Below are positions 35,716-47,177 of a stretch of DNA of 64,000 nt, piece after piece. The stretch lies in the NCBI GenBank assembly GCA_033439685.1, contig JAUEDM010000001.1:8618001-8682000 (forward strand), given 5' to 3'. The DNA is from Apodospora peruviana. Taxonomy: Eukaryota > Ascomycota > Sordariomycetes > Sordariales > Lasiosphaeriaceae. The notes below the pieces were generated by a model. It was not told the DNA's origin. It searched no databases and worked only from the letters and a program-made list of their open reading frames with translations. A program made the position numbers and the translations under genes. Within the stretch, counting starts at the first letter, position 1, and each line of letters starts with the position of its first letter.

Positions 35716-36702
35716 CTACTTGTCTACCGGCGACGTGCCAACAAAAACAACAAGAACAGCCGCATACGCCGCCGTCGCCCCAACCAGCGCCAGCGGTGTC
35801 GCCCCGGGCCCGCTATAGAAAGACATCCCCAGAGCAAACAGAACAACTGCGGCCGATGTAACCGATAACTGAACCCACACGTTATTCAGATGGACCATGA
35901 GCACGACGGGAGCGACCAGCGCCACACCGCCGACGATACCAAAAAACAAGCGACCGAGAAACGCCCTCCCAACATCCCGCTCCTTCTCCCACCCGCGCGA
36001 ATTTCCGAGCAAGGCAGGGTCGGCGATATCGTCCGCGAGAACCTGCCGCCGGCGTCGATCGACGTCTACCCCGTCATAGTCGTTGTGGAAGAGTTTGACA
36101 TCGTCCATGATGGCCACGTCTCGCAGCAACGAATTGACGAGCTTGAAGGGGTCTTCTTTGACGTTGTCGCTGTGTTTTGTCTTCATGTAGTCCAGATCAC
36201 GGAGGGCGTTGCAATAGGTGTTCATCAACTGTGTCATCTCCACTGCGCGGTCTTCGCAAAGCGAATCGGTCTTGAGGATGTCGACGGCGTAGCGGGCGAG
36301 TTTTGTGCGCAGCGCCTGGAGGCTGAGGCGGTGCAGCACGGTCAGGTTCATGACGACTGCTTCGTTGGCGGTTGGGGGGCCGTTTCCCGGGACGGTGTAT
36401 AGGAGGTTGTTCTTGGCGCGGGCCAGGGTCTTGGTGTGGATGTTGAGCACGTTGGAGACGGGGCCGGACTCTAGGACCAGGGCGGCGGCTTGTTGGGCGA
36501 GTTTCTTTGCGGAATGCCTGTTATCTTCGTGCTGGAAGAGGTTGTTAGAAAGGTGTTGGTGAATCTCATCGCGGGCCTTGTGTCTGCTATCTTTAAACGA
36601 CATGAATCCGTCGTTAGATGGCACTGGAACTGAGCTTGTCATTGTTGATAGCTCCACCGCGTCCAGGGTTGAGGCCTGATTGAGTGCCATCGCCCTTGTC
36701 AC
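35716..36702 (-). CDS. DUF6594-like membrane protein
   Basis: Single open frame of 328 residues from ATG 36702. A second possible start, MALNQAS, lies at 36690. The N-terminal ~230 residues are helical and polar (LHRLSLQALRTKLARYAVDI; YCNALRDLDYMKTKH). The C-terminus carries three predicted membrane segments at about residues 250-272, 278-298 and 300-322, ending AAYAAVLVVFVGTS. This tail is what I know as the hallmark of the fungal DUF6594 family, whose function is unknown. The N-terminal GYP-type opening usual in the family is not visible, so the gene may be N-terminally truncated, have a missed upstream exon, or belong to a divergent branch. It lies 64 bases from the exonuclease relic on the same strand. 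Confidence 0.7.
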   Translation of the reverse strand: MTRAMALNQASTLDAVELSTMTSSVPVPSNDGFMSFKDSRHKARDEIHQHLSNNLFQHEDNRHSAKKLAQQAAALVLESGPVSNVLNIHTKTLARAKNNLLYTVPGNGPPTANEAVVMNLTVLHRLSLQALRTKLARYAVDILKTDSLCEDRAVEMTQLMNTYCNALRDLDYMKTKHSDNVKEDPFKLVNSLLRDVAIMDDVKLFHNDYDGVDVDRRRRQVLADDIADPALLGNSRGWEKERDVGRAFLGRLFFGIVGGVALVAPVVLMVHLNNVWVQLSVTSAAVVLFALGMSFYSGPGATPLALVGATAAYAAVLVVFVGTSPVDK

Positions 36703-38470
36703 CTTGTTGTGGTCTGTTCGCTGCCGTTAGCTATCGTCCCTCAGGTAGTTAGTTCGCGTTCGGGACCTTCGTAGTGCGAGGAGAACTTGAAAAGATACTA
36801 ACCTTTCGGTGAAAATCCACAACCTGTTGGTGTGTCCATTCTATGCCCCAACGTCAGCAACCAGCAGTTCGTTTTGAACAATTCACTGAAGGGTGTATGT
36901 ACGCACCAGGGTGTTCGTGGTATATTGTTGCCACGTCGTCACCTGCAATTTGTACCTCTTCGTCTGCCCTTCTTGGTCGAAATTTCTGATCAGCTCTTGC
37001 GCTGTGCAGCATGGGCCTCCGCCAGACCCGCCAGAGCCGAAACAATCTCGATTCTGTAATTTTGTTCCCTAAGTGTCTATATTTTTCAGAGAACCAGGCC
37101 ATGTTCGTGTCGCAGCTTCCGCCATGGGTGGGTTGCGGACCAGACCAGCAGGTATTGGATTTTAGAACCAGTATTTCCAAGATTGAAATGAAGTCTGATG
37201 AGGTTGAAGCGGGGACATATGTCCGTCCTTGCCTCAGGCACCAATGCACACCATAGAAAACCATGGAATGCCCCGAGATCCTGCATATGAGGGTTATCAT
37301 CATTGGGCGATCGCATCTCATCGAACCCTTGTGGCTTGCGGCTGAAAACATGGGGGTACCTGAACCACATTCGTTCAACTCAACCAGGCCGAACATCCCA
37401 GAAGTGTCACGTTTGTTTTCTCCCTGTATTCACAGTTTGCGATGAGCCCGGAATCTGCTTCGAGGTTGAAGTGTGGTCCTTCAACTATGGCTGTTGTGCA
37501 CTGCTCCTCGAAAAGGCTGGGCCCAGCGGGTATCGCACCTACTGCGGTACATATTTGACAATGCAACATTGTCTATGGCCAGGAAGACTCTCCTCGGGTC
37601 CAGAGTAAACGATGAATGACTTAGTTTGACTAGTTTTACCTACCGAAGGACCAGTACTGCGGGAATTCTACAGAGCTTTCAGTTCGATGGAGATCGCGTG
37701 CCCGGTTTTACGATGGCTGCTGTCCGGACCGTATAGTGTGCGTTAGACAGCTCAAGTGAAAGGGGGTGGCGGATTATATGACCTGTTTTAGGATCCCATC
37801 CCCGTACTATCTACCAAGACGATCAGCAAATCATATGTATAAGAAACCACTCGGGTATCATCAACCCCCCTCCTTCGCTATTCTTTCCGGTTTCTGGGAT
37901 ATTCTACTTCAAACAGTCTTCAACCGCCTTACTATTCTCCACAATTCTTCGCCGCCAAATTCTCTCGACTCACCAGAAACACGCCGACATGTCACATTAT
38001 CAGCTATGAGGACATAGAGTCATAATATGCTGTTGGTGGATAAATCACCCCCAGCTATTTATTGAACCAGTTCTCCATCCAGATTGGTTTCAGAAAGTAA
38101 AAGAGATTAGACCTAAAATAAATCGTCCGCTCTAGCAATGCGAACTTTTCAAACAAGAGAATATACGCGGAAATCCCGGAATGAACAGGGACACAGAAAT
38201 TGTGCCCTGGCAAAGAAGCCAACGAACGCTGTGAAGAAAAACTCCTTGAACAGGAAGCAATCAATGCTATGCAGACAAATCCAAGCAAAGAGAGAATCCC
38301 AAGAAGCTCAGTCGTACATGATTCATTGCATGTACTACATCAGGCGAAAAAATACTTTTCACAGTTGGCATCGAAGGGAGTCGCTATCCGTGAAACAGAT
38401 CAAGTTTTGGCCTCTCAGCTCCCCATGGTCTCGCCGAGCGTTCCCGCCCCCGCCCCACGAGGCCCCAGAT
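36703..38470. other. Intergenic, no supported gene
   Basis: Frames of up to 180 codons occur (for example 37396-36854 minus) but show no domain, and their codons look random. AT-rich from 37750 to 38350. Nothing else is recognised. Confidence 0.45.
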
Positions 38471-39731
38471 AGTCAATAACAACCGGAACCAGCACCAGAC
38501 TGACGGTCAGCGAAATGGGCGCCCATGAAGCCGCGCCGTCGAACGAACCCTGCGCCAGCGAGCCAAGCAGGTTGAGCATAAAGAAGAGGACCATTCCCAG
38601 GAGGAGCCGTCTCTACGACCAGCTCTCGGTCCGCCAAAGCTCGAGAACGAAAAGACAGGCGGACGAGAGGGCCCAAACGACGTAGGCTGCTATCATGATC
38701 CAGTAGACTCTGTCGTCGGTGTCGATGTCGTTTCTGCGGAGCGGGGGGACGAAGGCACCGGCTGATATGGAGACGGCGCCTGCTATGTTGATGAGCATGT
38801 CTAGGGGCTGGTGCGGCATGTTGGGACGGGCCGGATTAGGTCCGTCGGTTGCGGTCGCTGAGGGGACGAGGAAAAGGGCTGCTCGGAGCAAGAGCAGATG
38901 TTTGTTGGTTAGCCATGACCAGCCGCTGGGAGGGATGAATTTTCTCAGCATGGTTCGTAGTTGCTTGGCAGTAACTTCCAAGTTCCCTTCTGACGTCGAA
39001 CGGATCATGATGTCCTCTGTGTCTTCTTGCATCTCGCACCGTTTTCCCCATCCAGCGCCATCCAGGTCAGGATCCCCCCAAGTCCTACATTTCCCACCAG
39101 ACGGGTCAATGGCTTGACGTCTTCTTATTTTGCCCGCCAGCTTGACCATGGCCCCCGGGTTTTCTGAGATGGGTGTTGTAGGTCCACGGTGGTAGACAGT
39201 CCAGTCACAAATCCCCTTTCCTGTCGAATTGGCGTCATACACCTTGTAGCCCTCCGATCCGTCTGTACTCGCTTTGATCTCATCGAACCGCCGCTGCTTC
39301 TCGAGTGGCTCCTCGTCGGCCCAAATCCGGTAGGCGAGCTTTTCGAGGATGTTAGGCCGTTTATACCCGTATGCGGCGTTCTCGAGTACAACTGACGTAT
39401 TCGTCGCGATCTTCTTGTTCTTCCATGGCTGCCACCGAATATTATTCTTAGGCTCTGTTGCGTCTTCCGCGACCTGTAGTACCTCTTGCTTGATCCCCTC
39501 ACTGATGTCTTCGACTACTACAGGTAGCAGATCGTTATAGGCTCTTGCTCAATCTGATGTTGGGTGCGGCTGAAGCACAGTAGCCAATTGCGAGAAGTTT
39601 TTAGTCATGCGCTGAAGCCCAAACTCCCGAATCTGAACAACTTCAATCAAACCTCCAAAAGATCCACCACCTCCGCAACCTCCAAACCCACGATAACCCG
39701 CTAAACAACCCGCGATCCTCCAAGCGTCCAT
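38471..39731 (-). pseudogene. Multi-pass membrane protein with two in-frame stops
   Basis: One continuous reading frame runs from ATG 39731 (MDAWRIAGCLAGYRGFGGCG) to the stop at 38473-38471, about 420 codons, broken only by TGA at 39551-39549 and TAG at 38615-38613. Sense segments on both sides of each stop are gene-like: GLIEVVQIREFGLQRMTKNF before the first, YNDLLPVVVEDISEGIKQEV after it, and VYWIMIAAYVVWALSSACLF before the second, with LLLGMVLFFMLNLLGSLAQG and LTVSLVLVPVVIDYLGPRG after it. Four hydrophobic segments lie in the last ~170 residues. The middle has ENAAYGYKRPNILEKLAYRI and several Cys. I do not recognise the family. Both stops can arise by one transition (for example CGA to TGA, CAG to TAG). 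No frameshift is needed, so this is a young pseudogene or a read-through case. Confidence 0.65.
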
Positions 39732-40865
39732 TTTCAGCCGATACCATCGTTCAAACTATCGACCCTCGACCGTCCCCTCGCAGCCGAAGGAGAGAAACCC
39801 GACAGAGAGAGCCCAGAGTTAGAGGGCGACAGTCGCCACAGCACAAACCACGCCAGGGGTTGAGCGACCCAACACAGAGACGATCTGGTTTTTAAATGTC
39901 AGTTGAGCATCCGATAAAAAGCCCTTTCCTGAAGACTGACCTTTCGCATTTAGACCGCCGCCATTGTACACCATGGAGATCCACGACACCCGACGTCCCA
40001 AACAACCCACTCCCTCAGCGACTACCTCGCATCCAGCCCTCCATCATAACCCCATACCAGAATACACAGACACAAAGAGAAGGGAACAGAGAAGACCAAC
40101 ATTACACGCAGACTCTTCAAACATGCTGCCCTACATCAAGAAACACAGTACCCACCAATCTCCAATCCCTCTGTCTAGTCAGCACCGCCAGCACGGGTAC
40201 AGTGGTAGTCGGTCTATGGGATAATCGACAACGGATACCCAACGAGCAAATGCCAAGGTACCTAGCGCGCCTGGATCAAGAGCTATTATCCGGCGCGATT
40301 TTGTCGTCCCCGTTGACGCTCATAATCGCCCTCTCCATCACGGTCGCCGTGCTGAGTACATACCGTTATCTCCACCGTTGCGAGCCATACCAAGTCCCCA
40401 TATTGCTGGGCTTCTTTGCTGGACGGTGTTGTGGTGGGCAAGCTGCTCATGGGGCTGGACGAGATCGCCATCATGTTGCGGGTACTGCCGTGGCATGCTC
40501 TCGCGGGACTGCTCGCCAGCACGGTCGCGGCGTCAATTTATAACAGATGGAAAAACGAAGGAATGACGGTGGATGAAGGTGGTGTTTCTGGGAGGCGGTT
40601 TCGGATGATGGCCAGGGAGAAGGCATGATTGTCTAGTCTTAATTATCTTGGGTTGTTTTGTTTGCTCGCGGTGTGTATGTCGTCTACTAGCTGATCAGAC
40701 TTGATTTACTGGAGGGAAAGGGAATTATGGAGAGGAAACCTGTCATGAGGTTATCTTGTTGGTGAATGCTGCGCCAGCTGCCACTTGTGGGGGAGACGCT
40801 CGGGGCCTAATTCCCTCGTCCAGTGCCGACCAACACAGTACGCCTATTATAGACCGAATTTGCAG

Positions 40866-40988
40866 GACCAGTTTCCAAATCAGTTGGTGTAGTGTTCGTC
40901 CATGGTTGCTTGGCACTGTGTGTTGTACCTCAGGTAATTCCGCGCCGTTGGACGAATAGGTTATGGGTTCGAGTCCCACACCGGTCAC
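40866..40988 (+). other. tRNA-like sequence, possible degenerate intron-containing tRNA
   Basis: Near the 3' end is a good T-arm (loop TTCGAGT inside TGGG/CCCA) followed by ACCGGTC and A. GACCAGT at 40866 pairs with ACCGGTC except at one position, and GTTCG/CGAAT (40893 and 40953) can form an anticodon-type stem with a long insert between. The D-arm is poor and position 33 is not T in this folding. A diverged duplicate of the central part follows at about 40990-41063. I regard it as a tRNA relic or tRNA-derived element rather than a working tRNA. Confidence 0.25.
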
Positions 40989-41558
40989 TACACTAGCATC
41001 CGTTCATTCCATAGCACTTTGTGTTGTCCCTTAGGTAATTCTATGTAGTAGGACGGACAAGTTATTTTTTCTTTTCTTTTTGCCTTATTTATCCCTTTCT
41101 ACAATCACCATCGACGTGTAAAACAAGATGATATCGCTTTTCTAACGCGTACGAATCTAAGGCTAGCTCTCTCTTACGTGCTGGTGGGCCGCCCGACGGC
41201 TTTATGCCTTTTTGTCGTGTCCTTCGCGTCCTTGTTCAGTGCGAAGGGCTTTGAAAGGCTTCAGATCGCCTTTGAGGCAGCAAAAGGCTAAGCCCGAGCA
41301 ATCGAGTTGGCTGACATTCCAGACAGCCTCTTCAAGTCTTTTTCAATGGACTTCAGCCCCAGGTATCTGATATTGTACAAACACATTCCAACTCAGGTTC
41401 ACGAAGAGCACAGAATGTTCAATGTTATGCCCCGAACCGACTAGGTCGCGCAGCGACAGCGGTGGGCGCACCAGGCTTGAGTTGAGCAGTACAGTACATA
41501 ACCCACCAGATTCTAAGTCCTGACAACTTAGAATTCTGGCATCCTTTTAAATGGGAAC

Positions 41559-41640
41559 CTAGCTCAGTTGGTTGTGGGTCAATTGAGTACGGGGTATGAC
41601 ATTCAAGTGGCTGGTCTCCAGCCTCTGCCAGCAAGCTTCA
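41559..41640 (+). other. tRNA-like A-box fragment
   Basis: The sequence TAGCTCAGTTGG is a perfect internal A-box, preceded by GGGAACC as an acceptor-like heptamer. The expected B-box is replaced by a weak ggtctccagcc, and the D-stem does not close. Probably a tRNA pseudogene or SINE head. Confidence 0.25.
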
Positions 41641-42838
41641 TATGCTTTGAGTTATCAACTACGCAGGCTATAATTAGCGAGCTGTATGTTTTGTCCGCCT
41701 TCGGACTTCGCACCTGCCGGACACCACCGAGTCGGAGTTAGTAACTTTCTTACCTTCTTCCGTCGTTTCACAATACTAAGCCTCCCTTGCCCCGTCAAAT
41801 ATAGATACGTTGTGAGCGGCTAGGGGAATTATCGGGCTTGATATCATCTGTGCGAGGTGAACGGAGATCATTGAGATGTTGTCATGGCTCAAAGGTATGA
41901 CAACAGACTTCAAAATCACTGATAAATAGATCATCACAAGGCCTTGCCTGGAGCGAGGTAGGGTATTATGTACATACATCCACGCATTGCTATTGAACCG
42001 AAAAGAAAACAATTGGTGTCAACTGACGTTGTGTTGCGTCTGCACAAGTCCTAGCCCCGAAAGGAATTTTAAGTTGTGCACACAACCATATCTCGCTCTG
42101 AGGATTCATCACCTCCCGACGGCTGACGGGTGAAGGATTGTGAAGCAAGGTAGGCTCATTGGCGCCACGGGTTAGGCCTTGGTGAGCTTCTTAACTTTTC
42201 GCTTAACACAGCCTCGAAACCTACACGAGATCTGAAACAAGTGGCGTTTATTGGGTCGAGAAGCTATTCGCCGGAAGCTGCGTAGCCCATTGTGGGGAAC
42301 CTAGCTGGTGGTGTGAAGCAAGACACTTATACGGGTGAACCCCACACAAATACACGAGGCTTGAGTGAGTACCTGACTATCGGCAGACGAGCCGGCGTAC
42401 GGGCCTACCCAGGTACGGATGATTCGTCTCGGGGAGTTGATTTGCGAAATACCATTGATTCGAAGGAAAAGCAAAATCCCGGGACAAGTCAATTGTATTG
42501 TGCGAATCAATGTCAGATGCCGGTTTTCGGCCTGACAAGTACTGCAACCCCCACCCCCCCCCCCTTGCTTCGACATTCGTCGTGATTTGGTACACCCAAC
42601 CACCGCGGCGGAGCTCACCCAACCCATATGCACCACCTCTCATGCTTCCAATAGCGCCACCATTCCCAAACATGAACTTCATGTCGACAACAAAACCACC
42701 ATCACATTCCTGGGTGCGTTATAGACTCTGGATTGACCAATTACCGTCACATTTCACAATGTCCTACTCCGAACCCCTCACAACCATTTGTATTCCACCC
42801 AAGCTGCCTGCAGCTTCTCTGCAGGAAGACATAGGCTG

Positions 42839-42867
42839 GGCAGTGGCCGGGCAGTGGCCGGGCAGTG
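42839..42867. repeat. Short tandem repeat, about 2.5 units
   Basis: Tandem cagtggccggg units. Too short to infer a role. Confidence 0.6.
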
Positions 42868-43904
42868 ACGACAGACCAGCCCAGCCCAGCTCCGCGCCCG
42901 ATCTTTTTCGATTGGTGAGTTGGAAAGAATAATACCCGTGTCGTCCGCAAAGGATTAAGTCCCTCGCCAACCAGCTCAGTTCAGACCTCATTCATCCCAT
43001 CACCGCTAATGCCTATCTGCCTGCTAGTACAGCAGATTTCTACTCAAGGCTGGTGGAGGAGTAGGAGAATTTCTTTTTGCCAATGTCCCAGTCAACCACA
43101 CAAAGACCGGGCAGCCAGCCAACTTGCAATGCCCACTGGTTGCTGCGCACACATTACTTTGTTGTCATTGTCAACCTTTTCGGTTGCCGTATCCAGCCCC
43201 AAGGTGAGCTGCCGACCATCCAGTCAAAGCTTGCCTTCCTGGCCGCAGCCGCAGCCGCCGCAGTCGTACCCTGACCTGTCTGGCCAGTGGCCAGGTTGAC
43301 CGACCAGACAGCGACGACGGATTCCACAGAGGTGTGGAACAGACATGTCCGAAGTCCTGCGTCTGTACCGCCATCATGATCGAAGGGCTCGAGGCCACCA
43401 TCATCTTGGTAGACCCGAGATGTGCTCGAACTCCTGGCTTGACATACAGCCAAGGTTAGCTGTCTTGCTGGCTGATATCCCGTATATCTTCCTTTCTTTC
43501 AGCCGTATCTCTTCAAACTGGGTAGTGTCTAAGCCGATCCTTTCCCCGAGATCTTTAATTAGAATTCTGTTCTTTCCCATCATGAGACTTGTACGAACTG
43601 AAGTGGTGGCTTGGTCTCGAGTTGCCATTGCGAGAAGCAGTTTGTCTCTACGTTCTAAGCTGAGGCTGGGAATACGGACTCATCTCTCTCATGGCTGTAC
43701 ACGGTTGATTGATGTGACTTACTTCGACTGCCTTCATCTCTCAGCCATGGCAGCCTTGGCAATGTTGAAGGATAAATAACACACCGCTTCCACATCTCAA
43801 TGTCGATGTTTCTCTTCCTCATTCCCATCCCTGCACATGTTCCCATCTCCTCTCCTATCTTGTCAATATCCCAAGTTGCTAGTATTATCTAGACGGCAGA
43901 CATC

Positions 43905-45762
43905 ATGCTCTACAGAAGCATCCTCTTCGTCGTCTTCGCCGGGGCCGGTGTCTCGGCCTTCGCAACCAACACCACCCATCATGACTGCGGTGACACGCCA
44001 TATGGCGAATGCGGCGGTGTTTGCGGCGACGGGTAAGTTTCTGACCATCACTCCACCAATACAACTATCTCGAGCCATCTATTAGAAGTCAGTCTAACCC
44101 ACGAGATAAATACCAGCAAAATCCAACACCCCTACGAACAATGCGACCTCGGCCCAGCCCTTAACGGCGCCGCAAACAGCGGATGTTCGAAAGATTGCAA
44201 GCTTCTTCCCGTCTGCGGCAATGAAAAGGTCGAAGAGGGCGAAACTTGCGACCTCGGGTTTGAACTGAACGGAAAACCGAATTCTGGCTGTTCAGATACA
44301 TGTTGCGTCGTTCCCAAGTGCGGGGATGGACATGTCGACCCCGGAGAGCAGTGCGATCTCGGAACTGAACTCAACGGAAAATTGAATAGTGGCTGCACGA
44401 TTGACTGCAAGATCTGTCCCGTATGTGGAAACGGAAAGGTTGAGGAAGGAGAGGCTTGCGATCTCGGGTCCGAACTCAACGGAAAACCAAATTCTGGCTG
44501 TTCAGATACATGTTGCATCGTTCCCAAGTGCGGGGATGGACATGTCGACCCCGGAGAGCAGTGTGATCTTGGACCTGAACTCAACGGAAAGTTGGGTAGT
44601 AGCTGCACGATCGACTGCAAGATTTGTCCTGTTTGTGGGAATGGGAAGGTTGAGGAGGGCGAAGAGTGCGATGCCGGGTCCGCAAACGGCGCTTACAATT
44701 CAGGTTGTTCGACTACGTAAGTACAAGTCGGTTCTCTCTAGGGAAGGGGGTGCTGGTTTTGGATTGTTTACTTCACGAGAAGCGATAACTAATGGGCCAA
44801 TAGTTGCGAACTATGCGGTTACTGCGGCGACGGGAAGGTTGATCTCGACGGCGGCGAGGCGTGCGATTTGGGTTGGAAGGTGGGTACACAGCATGGACAG
44901 GACCGATGGAGCTCAAAATACTGACATTGCAACACAGGTTAACGGAACCCCGGGATCAACTTGCTCGTCTGACTGCAAGGTCATCGACACCCCGTGCGAG
45001 CCCAGATGCGGAGACGGCGTCGTTCAGCCCGGCGAACAGTGTGATGACGGCGACAAGAACGGCCCGCACTCGAGATGTACGAGTGAATGCAAGTGGTCCG
45101 GCGGCAGCCACTGCGGCAACGGGATCACGGAGTGGCCGGAGGAGTGTGATGATGGGGATCTGAACGGTAAAACTCCAAACTCCAAGTGTTCGGTAAGCTG
45201 CACCTTCACCGAGCCCTGCGGGAACCCTCATCCACCCGTCTGCGGGAACGGAATCGTCGAGGAAGGGGAAGCTTGTGATGCGGGATACAGCAACGGATCT
45301 CCCGGAAGTACCTGCACGAAGGACTGCCGCCTCAACACCCACCCAGGATGTCAACACAACTGTCCCGAGCCTCACTGTGGCGACGGGATCATCCAGCCTG
45401 GTGAAGAGTGCGACGACGGCGTCAACAACGGCGCGGCTGCCTCGAATTGTGACAAGTCATGCAAGAAGAAGAACCCCGACAGCGGCCACTGCGCGACGTG
45501 CAACCCGAACCCCTTCTTCAACAAGTGCACCATCACCACCAGCTGTATTGGTAGCCCGAGCGGAGCGACGTACTGCGCCTGTCGGGCTGGGTATCGTGCC
45601 AACGGGATCGATCCGTCCGATACGAAGCAGTTCCGCCTCGCATTTCCGGGACAGGAGTACCGAGTGTTTGTCGCGCCAGGCATCGAATGCGATACACTCT
45701 GCACGAACCCGCATCCCGGGCCGGACAGCTGCCAGGAGGTGCCGGTGAGGCATGATTGCTGA
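43905..45762 (+). CDS. Secreted protein with eleven Cys-rich CGNGxxExGExCD repeats
   Basis: Inferred exons 43905-44032, 44117-44716, 44804-44879 and 44938-45762, 542 residues, with introns of 84, 87 and 58 nt, all GT..AG and frame-consistent. Signal peptide MLYRSILFVVFAGAGVSAFA. The body is eleven units of about 30-40 residues of the form CG(D/N)GKVEEGEECDLG...NSGCSxxC, matching the DUF4215/Myxococcus-type cysteine-rich repeat, probably disulfide-bonded and perhaps calcium-binding through the conserved acidic residues. Units 2-3 and 4-5 are almost identical and have arisen by a recent ~210-bp tandem duplication. A C-terminal domain (about residues 455-542) has an EGF-like CNPNPFFNKC...CACRAGYRANG stretch and ends in a Cys pair. 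It is secreted, possibly adhesive or wall-bound. The precise role is unknown. Confidence 0.85.
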
Positions 45763-46195
45763 TACTATGATGTTGTGGGAGACTGGGAACCTAGGGTTGG
45801 GAAGCGGAATGTCTTGCTGTGTTAATGATGCTTGGGAAAGGAATAGCGGTTTGCTTCATACAAGATACAACGGTCCTTTTCTTCCAGTTTGTTGCGAGCG
45901 TAGTGATAGCATTTGTCAGGTCATATGATCATATGTTCTCGTTGATCCTTATTCATTGTGAGGGTTGTAGCTATTCTCCCAGGAACTATGATAGAAAGGG
46001 TACCCAGACCTCGGGTAGCTAGACTTCTTGCAGATGGGTAGGTAAGGTACTTAACTAGGGGTATAATATTTTCAAACAGTAACACAGCACAGCAGACAGG
46101 CAAAAACGAGGCTACCATACCTGAGTTAGTACCCAGTGTCATCTCCCCAGATTCTTTGAACGACTTTCCTAAAAATGCCTCCAACACCGTTCCGT
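45763..46195. repeat. 3' flank of DUF3669-like fragment, duplicated at 47515-47790
   Basis: The block about 45945-46190 and the block 47515-47790 share a diverged same-strand match of about 240 bases (landmarks: cttattca, ggaa/gacca-tgat/cgg-aaagggtacc, caaac...aacacagcac/aacacagcag, gaacgactttcc/tgaactttcc). No gene lies inside. Confidence 0.55.
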
Positions 46196-47177
46196 TTAAT
46201 CCCGGAACTTTCTGAACAACACCGTAACCGCCGTTCTTGGCAGTTTCGAACTGCGGCTCTGTCCTGTCTCTGCTCCCGTCGGTGAAAAGACTAGTTGGTG
46301 ACGGCCGGAGACAACGTCTCCGTCAGCCACCGCCTTTCTGACCGCATCGACAACCGCTTCGAGATTGGAGAGATTCTTAAAGACGATAGTATGACCTGTA
46401 CTGGCCGGAGCCGGGACAAGGGCGGGCGTAGGGACAGGAGCGGAGACTGCAGTGGAAGATGTGGCCTGAACCGGGCCAATAACCGGATCGAGAACCGGAT
46501 CAGAGGACGTGACCTGGACCTGACTAGAGAAAGAGCGTGGAGACCATGTCCTTCTTACATATATAATAACAGCAATTAGGTACGCTAATGTCCCCGGCCT
46601 CGAATTTGCGGAATTGCCCCGAATTGCAATATGGTGGTAGTAGTCATTCCAGAGCTCTGCCGAATCGCTGTCTTTTGCCAGTTTCACGACAACCGAAGTG
46701 ACGTCTTCGGAAAACACAGCGCCGCAAGCCCTAGCCCCTATCTTGCGGAATTTCCCAACCCCTTGTTCCAGCTCGTGACTTTCGGCGGCGGACGACGAGG
46801 TGGATACCTCGCTGCCGAGGGTCAGCTTCCCCCGGAGCTCGTGGCTCAGAGAGGCCCTTTCAGGCGTTGCGTCAGCGCCCGCCGGCAGTGGCGACGAATC
46901 AGCTTTATCATCGAAGGAAGCAAGGAAGCGGAGGCTCGCCTCCCTATCCCGGGTCAGGGGTGTGCCAGGCTTGGCGAAGGACGAAGAAAGGAGTCTTCGG
47001 CGGTTATTTGGGAGCGAGGATAGGGTGGCGCCCGGAGCCGAAGCCGTCGTCGTCGTGGCCGAGACAGGCGCTGGTGCAGAAACCGGGCCAGGAACCGGGA
47101 TCCTCACAATACCTTTCAATATTGACCCACGTGGCAGGACATCGCATAGGGAGGCGCTCAGCTCAGAGGGTACATCT
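46196..47177 (-). pseudogene. DUF3669-like protein, incomplete fragment
   Basis: An open frame ends at 46196 and can be followed upstream to a likely splice acceptor at 47178-47179, preceded by a TACTAAC branch-site-like sequence, so the stretch looks like an internal exon. The segment FRKIGARACGAVFSEDVTSV VVKLAKDS...LWNDYYHHI corresponds to the kinase-like start of the fungal DUF3669 family (GAGACGAVF-type glycine loop, VKLAK strand, WNDY). The rest of that domain is missing and is replaced by a Pro/Val/Ala-rich low-complexity region. No methionine codon occurs in the frame and no first exon was found. It is therefore a truncated or rearranged gene, or an exon of a gene I cannot complete. 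Function unknown. Confidence 0.5.

Larger units (their letters stand above)
39732..43904. other. Intergenic, no confident gene
   Basis: On the plus strand at 40260-40628 two adjoining frames encode hydrophobic segments (LTLIIALSITVAVLSTYRY, then VLPWHALAGLLASTVAASIY). This could be a small membrane-protein remnant with one frameshift, but I cannot confirm it. tRNA-like pieces lie at 40866-40988 and 41559 onward. 42556-42573 is a C-rich homopolymer, and 42839-42867 holds three gggcagtggcc units. No other gene is supported. Confidence 0.4.

Noticed and set aside
36854..37396. 180-codon minus frame upstream of the DUF6594-like gene as a possible first exon
   Set aside because: No N-terminal motif of the family and no consistent splice pair joining it to 36702.
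40260..40628. Hydrophobic segments in two plus-strand frames, possible small membrane protein
   Set aside because: Requires a frameshift at an undefined place, has no family resemblance, and could be chance; kept only as a remark.
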